A DNA stretch of 34,433 nt from the NCBI GenBank assembly GCA_004377365.1, contig SOHZ01000439.1:1-34433 (forward strand), given 5' to 3'. This document shows, one piece after another, positions 8,402-16,238 of the stretch. Numbering within the stretch: position 1 is the stretch's first letter; the number at the start of each line of letters is the position of its first letter. Below the pieces are notes generated by a model, which worked only from the letters and a program-made list of their open reading frames with translations, did no database searches and was not told the origin of the DNA. Source of the DNA: Anaerolineales bacterium. Its GTDB lineage: Bacteria > Chloroflexota > Anaerolineae > E26-bin7. The translations under genes and the position numbers were made by a program.

Positions 8402-8718
8402 CGTTTCCTACCACTCCTTTCCTTGCGATCAGCCTAGTTGCAGGTCAGTCAACTAACCGGCTCCATCCAGGTTTCGAAAACCTTGTCAATGTTTTCTGTC
8501 GGGTTGAATTTCCCCCACTCGCACTGGGCGATAACGCCGCCCACCGTCGTCGAGCGCGCCCCGTACTCGCATGACGGCTTCGTGGACTTTTTCGGGGATG
8601 CTGAATGTCAGCCTATCATTGCCATCCAGAGACGGACCACTGCTTGTACTGCGGCGGTGAATTGAAACGCCGTCCTTCAGTTTGGAGCAAGACAATTATC
8701 ACGCTGGATGGCTGAATG
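8402..8718. other. Non-coding stretch upstream of the sugar kinase
   Basis: No intact gene was found here. The right end holds a short zinc-ribbon ORF, annotated separately. A 70-codon minus-strand frame (8486-8695) has no recognisable domain and is not called. The AAGGAG ribosome site of the kinase lies at the left edge. Confidence 0.6.
8605..8715 (+). pseudogene. Possible transposase zinc-ribbon remnant
   Basis: A 36-residue frame contains HCLYCGGELKRR followed by SKTIITLDG and a stop. A CxxC ribbon followed by a TLDG segment is reminiscent of the N-terminus of some transposase-like proteins of Chloroflexota and related bacteria. The second half of the zinc site and the rest of the protein are absent. 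No inverted repeats of an insertion sequence were found around it. It could also be a chance frame. Confidence 0.3.
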
Positions 8719-9873
8719 CTACCAACGACGGGGCGAGAGGAGGGTGTAGGTCTGGTTGATTTTGTCCAGGGTGATCAGGCCCCGGAAAAAGCCGTCTTCG
8801 ACCACGGGCACCGCTTTCACTCCCGATTTGGCAATCAACTGCTGGACGTGCAGAAGGCTATCAGAAAGGTTCACAACGGGAAAGTCGGTCCGCATCACCT
8901 GACCCACAGGGACATTGGGTCCGCGCTCCCGCAAGGTGGCCAGGATGTCCTCCCGAACGAGGACGCCCACTAACTGGCGGCCTTTGACCACCGGGAAATC
9001 GGATTGATAGCCATAAGAGGTGAAGTCAAGCACTTGGCCCAGGGGAGTGGTTGGGGTGACGGCTCTGAGTTGTCTGGTGACAGCCTGGCTGACTTGTAGC
9101 CCCTGCAACGCCCTTTTCACTTCGACCATTTGCCTTTCGTGGCCAGCACCCGCATAGATAAAGACGGCAATCAGGACCAGCGGGAATTGGAAAAGCATCA
9201 AGCCCGCTACTCCCAGGAGCATGGCCAATCCCCGCCCTACGTTGACGGCAATGCGGGTTGCTCTGAGGTAGTCCAGTCGCAGAGCCAACAAGGCCCGCAG
9301 CACACGGCCGCCGTCCATAGGGAAGGCCGGGATAAGGTTAAAGACGCCCAGAGACACGTTCATGCTGAGAAGATAAAAGACCAACGCCTTCCAGTCGGTG
9401 CCATAGAACAGGCCGTTCAGGATCCAACTTAACACTCTCTGGCCGGTGTCGGAGAGGAGATAGGCTGGCCGGTCCAGGTAGGCACCGATTTGGGTTACGA
9501 GGACCCACAGGGCCAGCGGTGCCAACAACCCCACGATGGCGAAATTGACCGCTGGCCCGGCCAGGGAGATAGCCAGCTCGTGGCTCGGCTTCTCGGGGAT
9601 GCTCTCCATCTGGGCTACCCCGCCGATGGGCAGCAGGGTGATGTTGCGCACCTTGACCTTGTACCGCAGGGCCTGGAAGCTATGTCCCAACTCGTGCAGC
9701 ACAACGCAGAAGAAGAGAAGAGTTGTGGAGACAATACCAAAGATGGCTCCTCTTAACCCTCCCCCTATCCCCATTCCCCCCTCGATAGCGGCCCAGAGGA
9801 TAATGAGCAAGAAGGTGAGGTGCACCTTGATCTCAATGCCTTTGACGGTTGCTATTTTGATGGACCAGCCCAC
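8719..9873 (-). CDS. Site-2 protease family zinc metalloprotease with two CBS domains
   Basis: This is a 384-residue intramembrane protease of the M50 family. HELGH at 60-64 gives the two zinc His and the catalytic Glu; the third zinc ligand is in PAFPMDGG (182-189, Asp187). Several membrane segments surround these sites, and two CBS domains occupy about 260-310 and 325-375, as in the group with C-terminal CBS regulation that is thought to sense adenylates or cell energy. The start chosen is GTG at 9873: GGGAGGAG lies eight bases before it, and the protein then begins VGWSIKI as in relatives. The frame is open further up to 9939. This start overlaps the end of the decayed CoA-transferase gene by 22 bp. 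The substrate is unknown. Confidence 0.92.
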   Translation of the reverse strand: MGWSIKIATVKGIEIKVHLTFLLIILWAAIEGGMGIGGGLRGAIFGIVSTTLLFFCVVLHELGHSFQALRYKVKVRNITLLPIGGVAQMESIPEKPSHELAISLAGPAVNFAIVGLLAPLALWVLVTQIGAYLDRPAYLLSDTGQRVLSWILNGLFYGTDWKALVFYLLSMNVSLGVFNLIPAFPMDGGRVLRALLALRLDYLRATRIAVNVGRGLAMLLGVAGLMLFQFPLVLIAVFIYAGAGHERQMVEVKRALQGLQVSQAVTRQLRAVTPTTPLGQVLDFTSYGYQSDFPVVKGRQLVGVLVREDILATLRERGPNVPVGQVMRTDFPVVNLSDSLLHVQQLIAKSGVKAVPVVEDGFFRGLITLDKINQTYTLLSPRRW

Positions 9874-10744
9874 GTTGATGTCTCCTCCCGTTCCACTATC
9901 TCTCGCAGAGCAGCCCGACGCTTCTCTCCACTGAGGCACTCCAACTGGCGCACGCCCAGGGGGTCAATCTCTTCGCGCAGGAGCTTTACCTGCTCCTGGG
10001 TCGGCGGTGGCGTCTCTGCCACGTAAGGCGCAATTTCCAGGGGGAAGCCGGTCTGCGCCTGGACCTCTGCGACGCTTACCCCCGGATGACACGAGACCAG
10101 GCGCATTCGCCCTTGGACGTAATCAAACTGCCCCAGGTCGCTGACCAGGTAGCGGGGGCCTGGGCCGGTGAGGCCCCGCTGCCGTCTTTCCACTTCCCCT
10201 TCCCCGCTCAGGAAGCCTATCCCACTGCGAAAATCCAGCCGCTCCACAAAGACCCGGCGCTCGTGGCGCGGCACGTAGAGGTAGATGCGAGGCGAGAAAA
10301 CCGTCACGTCGGCGATGCCGCCACAGCCTGGCAGCCGCAGGCGAAGGGCCTGTCCTGAGCCTGGCTTGTCCTGAGCCCCGTCGAAGGGCCTGCCCTGAGC
10401 CTGGTCGAAGGGCCGAAGGGCGTGGTAATCACCGATGACGACGTTGTTGAAATTGCCGAAGGGATCAACCTGGGCTGGCCGGAAGAATTCCCTGGGCGAA
10501 AAGGTGGGCAACACCGTGCCAGCTATCTCGGCGAAGCTCAGAATAGGGAGAGGGGAGCCCAGTCGTAGCATATAGAATTGCCGATGGCAGAGACAAAGGC
10601 CACGTTGGGGGCATGGGTCAGCTTGGCCAGAATATAGCCGGCTGCCACCAGGGGCGTAGCGATGCCCTGGGCCACCACCTCCCCATCCTCGATCTGGCGG
10701 GCGATGTAGACGCAGATGAGTTCGTCAATAGTGTAATCGGTCAT
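9852..10744 (-). pseudogene. Decayed second copy of the CoA-transferase beta subunit
   Basis: Two frames, 10538-10744 and 9852-10571, together align end to end with the intact beta subunit next door. The first part stops right after DWAPLSLF. The second resumes near EFFRPA in another frame. Between the APLS and EFFRP landmarks the copy has 56 nt against 90 nt in the intact gene, so about 34 nt were lost and the frame shifted. A second lesion is an in-frame insertion of about 66 nt made of the dispersed repeat (10343-10415), read as FDQAQGRPFDGAQDK. The start ATG overlaps the stop of the intact gene (ATGA), so it was a translationally coupled tandem duplicate. A sequencing error cannot explain a 34-nt loss. 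Confidence 0.88.
10343..10415. repeat. Dispersed repeat inserted in the CoA-transferase beta pseudogene
   Basis: This holds three diverged units of the CCTTCGACCAGGCTCAGGAC-type repeat. The parent sequence at the same place in the intact paralogue (10741-11553) lacks it, so the insertion boundaries are visible by comparison. Confidence 0.8.
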
Positions 10745-11553
10745 TGTTCTTTTTCGATGATCTCCCGCAGCTTGCGTCGCCGCCTGGCTCCACTCAAGGT
10801 CTCCAGTTCCCGGATGCCCAGAGGGTCAATCTCCTCTCGCAGCAGGCGCACCTCCTCAGCGGTGGGCGGTGGGGTCTCGTGTAGGTCAGGCGAGAGGGTT
10901 AGGGGGAAGCCGGTCTTTTTTTGTATCTTTTCCACCGGTACACCCGGATGGTAGGAGATCAGACGCATCCGTCCCCCCTCGCCCTTGAAATCGAATTGCC
11001 CCAGGTTGCTGACCAGATAGTGAGGGCCGGGATAGTCCGGCAGCCGGTGGCCATGCCCCAGGCCGCTCAGGAAATCCAGTTTCTCCACGAACACAGCCCG
11101 GCTGTGACGGGGCACGTAGAGATAGACCCGCGAATGGTAAGTCGTCACGTCGGCAATGCCGCCGCAGCCGGGCAGGCGCAGGTTTGGGCGCTCGTAGCTA
11201 CCCCCCATGAAGACGTTATTAAAGTTACCGTAGGGGTCTATCTGCCCCGGCCGAAAGAACTCCTTGGGTTGTAAGCTGAACAAGATACACACGGCGCCGG
11301 GGAAGCTGGTCAGAGCAATGGCCCGGCCCAGCCAGATGTCCTCGATGCGGGCAATGGACAGGGGGGCCCACTCGGCGCAGATAGTGTTGCCGATAGCCGA
11401 GCCAAAGACCACGTTGGGAGCATGGGTCAGCTTGGCCAGGAGGTAGCCAGCCATCACCAGAGGAGTGGCGATGCCCTGGGCCAGAGCCTCACCGTCCTCG
11501 ACCTGGCGGGAGATGCAAACGCAAATGAGTTCGTCAACAGTGTAATCAGTCAT
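10741..11553 (-). CDS. CoA-transferase beta subunit (glutaconate/3-oxoacid type)
   Basis: This 270-residue subunit belongs to the family I CoA-transferase beta group that includes GctB and IpdB. Recognisable segments are EFFRPGQIDPYGNFNNV, LRLPGCGGIADV and the C-terminal VRLLREEIDPLG. In many relatives a catalytic Glu lies in an E-x-G motif after the PN-hydrophobic strand. Here that segment reads FGSAIGN with Ala at the aligned place, and the decayed copy has the same SAIGN. The lineage may therefore act more like IpdB, which lacks the Glu and works as a ring-opening hydrolase. That alignment was done by eye. ATG 11553 overlaps the alpha stop by one base (TGATG); a TTG one codon upstream is an alternative. 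Confidence 0.85.
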   Translation of the reverse strand: MTDYTVDELICVCISRQVEDGEALAQGIATPLVMAGYLLAKLTHAPNVVFGSAIGNTICAEWAPLSIARIEDIWLGRAIALTSFPGAVCILFSLQPKEFFRPGQIDPYGNFNNVFMGGSYERPNLRLPGCGGIADVTTYHSRVYLYVPRHSRAVFVEKLDFLSGLGHGHRLPDYPGPHYLVSNLGQFDFKGEGGRMRLISYHPGVPVEKIQKKTGFPLTLSPDLHETPPPTAEEVRLLREEIDPLGIRELETLSGARRRRKLREIIEKEQ

Positions 11554-12338
11554 CAACCAAGGAACTCCTTCAGGTAGTCCTTGAATCCATCGCTGTTGCA
11601 GGTCTCCACATAGCGCAGGATCTCCGCCGAATCCAGGGGATAGTCGGGATAGCAGGAAGTAGGCTTGGCTCCGCCGGGTGCTTCCACCACCGCATTGACC
11701 CGCAGCCCCACGGTGTCGGCTCTCTCCTCCAGTTTGTCAACCACCCGCTCGGCAGTGATGATCACCCGCTCGGCGCCCATGGTCAACTCCCAATCCACGG
11801 CCAGATTGCCGCCCAGTACGGCGTTGCCATAGGGGTCGGCCAGACGAGCGTGGATCACGGCCACGTCGGGTTTGATAGCGGGAAAGGCCACGTAGCGCCG
11901 GTCGCTGTAGGGGTCGTCCACCAGCTTGACGTCGGGCCGTACCTTCAAAAGGTCGGTCTCCACCCAGCCCTGCCCCGGCATGAACCCCACCCCAGCCAGA
12001 GCCGCCCGCAGCCCAAAGGCAATGCTGGCCTCGGTCTCCTCGATGACTTTCACCTCGCCAGCGGTGGCCAGTTTGGTGAACATGGGAGCCAGCCCGAAGG
12101 CTTCCATCCCGAAGTAGCAGGAGCGCACCCGGCTGACCAGCCCCGCGCCCACCAGCAGGTCAGAAGCGAAACTGGCGGTAAAGGCCAGTAGGGTCAGGTC
12201 GCCCGTGCCCTGGCGAATCAGCTCCCGCACAAAGGCCACCGGCCGCCGGTAAAGGGTCATCCCTCCCAGGGCCAGCACGTCGCCCTGACGGACCAGTTTC
12301 ACTGCTTCGGTCAAGGTTGTGACTTTGTTGATCATCAT
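11553..12338 (-). CDS. CoA-transferase alpha subunit
   Basis: This 261-residue subunit pairs with the beta subunit downstream. The N-terminal segment VRQGDVLALGGMTLYRRPVA contains the glycine-rich CoA-binding turn of family I CoA-transferases. The remainder (for example VETDLLKVRPDVK and HARLADPYGNAVLGG) matches the GctA/IpdA type. The enzyme would move CoA between acyl donors or act on a CoA thioester in ring or dicarboxylate degradation, and could feed the beta-oxidation genes further right. Two adjacent ATG codons could serve as start; an AGAGAGAG tract is the only ribosome site seen. It follows the HAD gene by 27 bp. Confidence 0.88.
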   Translation of the reverse strand: MMINKVTTLTEAVKLVRQGDVLALGGMTLYRRPVAFVRELIRQGTGDLTLLAFTASFASDLLVGAGLVSRVRSCYFGMEAFGLAPMFTKLATAGEVKVIEETEASIAFGLRAALAGVGFMPGQGWVETDLLKVRPDVKLVDDPYSDRRYVAFPAIKPDVAVIHARLADPYGNAVLGGNLAVDWELTMGAERVIITAERVVDKLEERADTVGLRVNAVVEAPGGAKPTSCYPDYPLDSAEILRYVETCNSDGFKDYLKEFLG

Positions 12339-12365
12339 CTCTCTCTAATTTCCAATTTCCAACCT

Positions 12366-12998
12366 CTAATCTCTAATCTGCCTGAACACTTCTACCACCT
12401 GGGTCACATCGTCAATGGCAAAGTCCACGCCGTCTCCTCCGCTGCTGTTCACCAGCACGGTAACCATCCCCATCTCTTTGGCTGGCTTCAGGTTGCGCAT
12501 CGAATCTTCGACCATCAGACATTCCTCCGGCCTGGCTCCCAGGATGTCCAGGACATACCGGTAAGCCCCTGGCTGCGGCTTGTTCTTATAGTTCGTGGCT
12601 CGCAAGTCAACGATGCGGCTGAAATGGTGCTCGACGCCCAGAAACCTGAGAACTCGGTGGGCGTGTTCGGTGGTAGCGTTGGTGAAAATGACTTTCTCAG
12701 CCTGAATTTCGGTCAAGGCCTGGTCCAAGGTCTCGTCGGGCTTGAGATAGTCGCCCAGGGGAACGTCGTGGACGTAGGCCAGATATTCTTCTGTATCAAT
12801 GTTGTAGTGGACCCGGAGACCTTTTAGGGTGGTGCCGTAGGTCTGTAGGTAGTGACGGCGCAAATCCCTGGCCGCCACCGGATCCAGGCCCACTTTCTCC
12901 TCCATATACTGGTGGATACGCTGGCCGATGGCCGCCATCAGTCCTATCTCTTTTGGGTAGAGGGTGTCGTCCAGGTCGAAAAGGATGTACTTGATCAT
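12366..12998 (-). CDS. HAD-family phosphatase, pyrimidine 5'-nucleotidase-like
   Basis: This 210-residue HAD hydrolase carries all four motifs: FDLDDTLYP (7-15, nucleophile Asp8), TNAT (about 105), the Lys in KNKPQPGAY (about 138) and VEDSMRN with the acidic pair. The helical cap after motif I and the FDLDDTLYP form are those of the SDT1/YjjG-like pyrimidine 5'-nucleotidase group, so a nucleoside monophosphate is a likely substrate. It is also possible that it dephosphorylates other small metabolites. It precedes the CoA-transferase genes by 27 bp, a gap containing short AATTTCC and CTCTAAT direct repeats. Confidence 0.85.
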   Translation of the reverse strand: MIKYILFDLDDTLYPKEIGLMAAIGQRIHQYMEEKVGLDPVAARDLRRHYLQTYGTTLKGLRVHYNIDTEEYLAYVHDVPLGDYLKPDETLDQALTEIQAEKVIFTNATTEHAHRVLRFLGVEHHFSRIVDLRATNYKNKPQPGAYRYVLDILGARPEECLMVEDSMRNLKPAKEMGMVTVLVNSSGGDGVDFAIDDVTQVVEVFRQIRD

Positions 12999-13005
12999 CT
13001 ATCAG

Positions 13006-13356
13006 CTACTGCTTGCCTTCCCAAAACGGACAGAAAGGACAATCTTCGCCAAGGGGATAGTCAATGCCTTCCTCATGGGGGCAGCCGATCACGCCCTCCG
13101 TCATGACCACCGATTTGGCTTTGTGCTCCTGGATAAAGGCCTTGATTTCCGCCTGGATTTGCGGGTCGCTCGCCACGTTTGGACCGGCCCATCTCTGAAG
13201 GGCGATTGGCTCTTCACCTTCCTTGTCTATGATGCCCACGGCGATCTTGGTAGGCGTCTTGTCATCAGGGCCATAGAAGGCAATGGTCACGACGGGAAAT
13301 TGGCGGCGCCTGGATGGTGGCTGTCTCTTACGTCTTGGTCTAGTCTCTTGTGCCAT
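13006..13356 (-). CDS. Small protein of unknown function with C-terminal Cys motif
   Basis: This 116-residue protein starts at the ATG preceded by GAGGAG (13356) rather than the upstream end of the open frame. The N-terminus is strongly basic (RPRRKRQPPSRRR). A central part with VVTIAFYGPDDKTPTKIAVG is likely a small alpha/beta unit, and the C-terminus has GCPHEEGIDYP followed by CPFCPFW. One Cys-His and a close CxxC could bind a metal. No known domain was recognised. It begins 11 bp after the CPBP gene ends and may share its transcript. Confidence 0.7.
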   Translation of the reverse strand: MAQETRPRRKRQPPSRRRQFPVVTIAFYGPDDKTPTKIAVGIIDKEGEEPIALQRWAGPNVASDPQIQAEIKAFIQEHKAKSVVMTEGVIGCPHEEGIDYPLGEDCPFCPFWEGKQ

Positions 13357-13367
13357 CGTTCTCCTCA

Positions 13368-14120
13368 TTAAATCACTCCCCAAACAACGTGCCATACCAC
13401 ATCTGTCCAGAAATGTATCCCAACCGGAGCCAAAAATCCAAACTTTCTGAAGTAGTAGGCCGCAAAGATTGAAACTATGCCGTTGAGAAGGATGATTTCA
13501 CTCATGAGAGCAGGCGGGATTTCACCGATTGTCTTCCATCCAAAGAGAACCATAACTGCGGGTATATGTCCAAGAGCAAATGCAAGGGCTGAAAGAGTAG
13601 CCACAATCCAGAAAACCTGGTTTTGCCACTTCTTTTTCAGGATCACATGAGAAATAAGCCACACCCAAAATGGGATGAAAAACAAGCGAAATATCAGCTC
13701 TTCTCCAATACCAGCAACAGCCGAAGCGACGAGGGAAGTCGGGAATGGCGGATGAGGAATTGGACCTAATGCGTGAAAGCTGCTCAAAATCGCATCAGCA
13801 AGAACTAAAAATACGCCAAGCCCTATCCCAACAAGTGCAGGAATCAAAAATCTTTGTCTATTAGAAACCATTGGATCCCAGATATTCGCAAAACCAAGCT
13901 TTTGTGAAAGCTTTAATCCGAGGAAACCCAGACCTCCATAGAGGATAAGCATCATGCCCGCATTCACAAGAGCCAGCACTGGTTTTGGAGCTGGAAGTTC
14001 TTGTCCTTCCAGGGTTGGTAAGAGAGAACCTTGAGGCAAAAGGACGTTAATCGCTGCCAAAACAGCAAGGATTATGACGAGTCCGATATAGATTTTGATT
14101 GACGTTGATAGCTTCTCCAT
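13368..14120 (-). CDS. CPBP family intramembrane glutamic protease
   Basis: This 250-residue polytopic membrane protein carries the CPBP (Abi) signature: EExxxR at 140-145 in GIGEELIFR, His185 in FALGH, and HFxxD at 236-240. Relatives are the eukaryotic Rce1 prenyl-protein protease and bacteriocin-immunity proteins. The start at 14120 (MEKLSTS) follows AGGACAG; the frame is open 15 codons further. The gene is clearly richer in A and T than its flanks, as is the gene at 14329-15093, which suggests recent arrival. Its 5' end overlaps a small ORF that looks truncated (14047-14298). Confidence 0.88.
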   Translation of the reverse strand: MEKLSTSIKIYIGLVIILAVLAAINVLLPQGSLLPTLEGQELPAPKPVLALVNAGMMLILYGGLGFLGLKLSQKLGFANIWDPMVSNRQRFLIPALVGIGLGVFLVLADAILSSFHALGPIPHPPFPTSLVASAVAGIGEELIFRLFFIPFWVWLISHVILKKKWQNQVFWIVATLSALAFALGHIPAVMVLFGWKTIGEIPPALMSEIILLNGIVSIFAAYYFRKFGFLAPVGIHFWTDVVWHVVWGVI

Positions 14121-14298
14121 GATCTGTCCTAACCAGCATCTTCTCCAGGTTGGCCACCAGGTCACGGGCCAATGATGAGTTTTCGGCCAGCCGTTGCAGT
14201 AGAATCTGCAAACCAGGGCTGATGGCAGATGGCTCGTTCCTTTCCTCGTTGGGCCGGCCGCCGACGATGGTCAAACCTGAAGAGTCATAGCCGTTCAT
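14047..14298 (-). CDS. Small leader-like ORF, probably truncated
   Basis: This is an 83-codon frame with a good ribosome site (AGAGGTAG before ATG 14298). The N-terminus MNGYDSSGLTIVGGRP followed by a helix (SPGLQILLQRLAENSSLARD) looks like a conserved short protein rather than a chance frame. The last 25 or so codons overlap the CPBP gene in another frame and have no such character, so the true gene probably lost its 3' end at about 14120. It may resemble precursor-like or leader-like small proteins, but this was not identified with confidence. Confidence 0.45.
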   Translation of the reverse strand: MNGYDSSGLTIVGGRPNEERNEPSAISPGLQILLQRLAENSSLARDLVANLEKMLVRTDHGEAINVNQNLYRTRHNPCCFGSD

Positions 14299-14328
14299 CA
14301 GGTTCTACCTCTTTTTCCGAATGGCACA

Positions 14329-15093
14329 CTATTCGTAACTACTTGCTTCCATGAGTTCTACGAATTCTGAAATATCGTCTAATCGCAAAGAGTCTAGCGG
14401 CACCTTTACACTCGTTTGAAGTTGCTCTCCCTTAAATCGCTCAATTAACTCTTGGCAAACTGCCTCAGATGACCATTTAGTGACAATTATATGCTCAGAG
14501 GCATATGCACAAGCTCTGAAAACTGTATCTCTACCTCTCAAGAAAAGTATCTCGGCTTTTGCCCCTCTAGCTTGTGGCCACTCTGCAAGCAAACGTTCAA
14601 TCTTCTCACGGTTTTTCATCGAGAAACGCTTTAACAAGTCAGAGATTTCAACCTGAGACCGACCAACTTTAGCTATCTTGTCTGGATAAAGGATGATCCG
14701 TCGGCGTTGGTGTTCAGGAAGGCTCTTGAAAATGTCCTTTAGAGCGATTATTTTGCCTACGTGCTGTTCTACATCTGGAGCGTCGTGTTCCCAACAAATT
14801 AAGAAATCAGCATAGATTCCTGGATGGTCTTTGACGTCCCGCCGCAAGCCGCTGCTACATAGCTTGAACTCTATGGTGGCATCTTCCCAACTATCGTCAA
14901 CGTAGTACTTTGCTTTAGCGTCGAGATATTTGGTATGGTCGTATCCTGCTAGGTGCGGATCAACTTCAAACTCCTCGATGGCAAATTGGTAGGGTAAATA
15001 TTCCCAAAGGAGTCCTATTAACAGATAAACTCCGTTTTCGCTGCTAGGTGCATAAAGGAAACCAGAGAAGTGTGGAGGTATTGTGTCACTCAT
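14329..15093 (-). CDS. Unknown protein with a nuclease-like core motif
   Basis: This is a 254-residue soluble protein with no firm family. Residues 51-101 contain a Y-D-H segment, then IEFK (74-77), then YADFLICWEHD (94-104). An acidic residue followed by E-x-K and a hydrophobic strand with Asp and Trp is the layout of PD-(D/E)XK nuclease-like folds found in restriction and repair proteins, so that fold is suspected. A C-terminal half of about 120 residues is mixed alpha/beta, with RDTVFRACAYASEHIIVT. The AT-rich codon use resembles the CPBP neighbour and differs from the housekeeping genes around it. No restriction partner or methyltransferase is nearby. Confidence 0.55.
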   Translation of the reverse strand: MSDTIPPHFSGFLYAPSSENGVYLLIGLLWEYLPYQFAIEEFEVDPHLAGYDHTKYLDAKAKYYVDDSWEDATIEFKLCSSGLRRDVKDHPGIYADFLICWEHDAPDVEQHVGKIIALKDIFKSLPEHQRRRIILYPDKIAKVGRSQVEISDLLKRFSMKNREKIERLLAEWPQARGAKAEILFLRGRDTVFRACAYASEHIIVTKWSSEAVCQELIERFKGEQLQTSVKVPLDSLRLDDISEFVELMEASSYE

Positions 15094-15112
15094 GGCGTAC
15101 CTTTTTTGCCAG

Positions 15113-15420
15113 TTGGGGTATCAAAGACTCGCATCCGAGCCTCTGCCCATCCGCGCTTTCATGATTCGAAACAGCAGATCGGCATCAATATTACCGCCGC
15201 TCAGGACGGCTACCACTTTCTTGCCTTTCAGGTCCAGTTCGGTTTCGTAGCCGCTGGCCGGGCCGGCCAGGAGGGGGGCAACCGCCGCCGCGCCGGAACC
15301 TTCTACCACCACTAGTTGGTTCAGCTCCAGCAAAGCGTAAACGGCCTCCCAAATCGCCTCTCACTGACCACCAAGACTTCGTCAATCAGGTCTTTGACGA
15401 TGGTGAAGGGCACGACGCCA
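15113..15420 (-). pseudogene. Duplicated 3' end of threonine dehydratase
   Basis: 308 bp match 16231-16536, the 3' end of the intact threonine dehydratase gene, with scattered substitutions, a 3-bp gain (ACT) and a 1-bp loss that shifts the frame. The legible C-terminus (GSGAAAVAPLLAGPASGYE and on) is the same as in the intact enzyme apart from a few changes. The match ends sharply at 15420, just before the toxin gene. It is a relic of a tandem duplication. Confidence 0.9.
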
Positions 15421-15427
15421 CTCTGTC

Positions 15428-15862
15428 TCAGGGATAATCGGGCAGATACTTCACGAATGGCAATACAGCCTTCACAGCTTCATAAAACACCTTGTCTGCT
15501 GTCCAGAACTCACAGCCGTGCAATTCGGCAAGGGCAGCGTAAAGCGAGTCGTAGATGCGCTCTTGCTTGAACTGGCGAGCAATTTCACGCGCCCGGCGTA
15601 CCAGGTTGGGATGAGTGACGATTCGCACACCAACTGTATAAAATGCTCTCAGGGACGCGTCGGCTGCCACGATGGTTACGCGGCCATAGTGCAGACGGCG
15701 CTGCAGAGTGCTCTCAACTTCATATTCCAGAAGAGGTGGACCTATCAGGGTGATATCTATCAATCGCGCGGCATGGAGCAACTGCCGCGCTTTATTACGA
15801 AACGGCTCGCCCTTGACTATCCATTTGATAGCGACACTGGCATCTATGACTTGCTCGGCCAT
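15428..15862 (-). CDS. PIN-domain toxin (VapC-like ribonuclease)
   Basis: This 144-residue PIN-domain protein has the four acidic residues expected for metal-dependent RNA cleavage: Asp7 in IDASVAIKW, Glu46, Asp105 in RIYDSLYAAL and Asp123 in FWTADK. VapC-type toxins cut tRNA or rRNA when their antitoxin is lost. The start overlaps the end of the antitoxin gene by 19 bp, the normal coupled arrangement. The pair lies between the broken and the intact copy of the threonine dehydratase 3' end, so it was captured by a duplication or insertion event. Confidence 0.9.
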   Translation of the reverse strand: MAEQVIDASVAIKWIVKGEPFRNKARQLLHAARLIDITLIGPPLLEYEVESTLQRRLHYGRVTIVAADASLRAFYTVGVRIVTHPNLVRRAREIARQFKQERIYDSLYAALAELHGCEFWTADKVFYEAVKAVLPFVKYLPDYP

Positions 15863-16137
15863 ATTTGCTCATCTCTGTCCCAACGCATCAGGCGAATTTC
15901 TTCAGCAGCATCAAAGGTGCCCTCCCACATCTCCGCTGCGGCATCGCATAGTGCTAACAATTCATCAGCTTCTTTCTCACGCTGTCGTCGCAGCGATTCC
16001 TCGTCCTTCATCATCGGCACGCCAAGTGGCATAGCACTCAGGTGTTCGGAGATATGCATCACCAGTTTGAGTTGTTCTTGCGGTGACAGTTGCATGACCT
16101 GCTGTTCTAGCTGTTCTAAGGTCACTTGATTGGACAT
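15844..16137 (-). CDS. Antitoxin of the PIN-domain pair
   Basis: This 97-residue, mostly helical acidic protein precedes and overlaps the toxin. LEQQVMQLSPQEQLKLVMHI at the N-terminus is the helical pattern seen in several short antitoxins. No ribbon-helix-helix or AbrB DNA-binding motif is obvious. The C-terminal part (EEIRLMRWDRDEQIW) probably wraps the toxin. ATG 16137 suits the AGAGGTG site better than the ATG two codons upstream. The assignment rests mainly on position and size. Confidence 0.75.
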   Translation of the reverse strand: MSNQVTLEQLEQQVMQLSPQEQLKLVMHISEHLSAMPLGVPMMKDEESLRRQREKEADELLALCDAAAEMWEGTFDAAEEIRLMRWDRDEQIWPSKS

Positions 16138-16238
16138 CGTCATTCACCTCTTTCTTTCAGGCTTGGCGTTACGGCTAACTTCCAGATAAACGAACCCTTC
16201 GATGAAACGGGCCTTCTGTTAAAGACATGGTTGGGGTA

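Noticed and set aside
8486-8695. 70-codon minus-strand frame upstream of the sugar kinase
   Set aside because: No start signal and no recognisable domain; it overlaps the zinc-ribbon fragment on the other strand.
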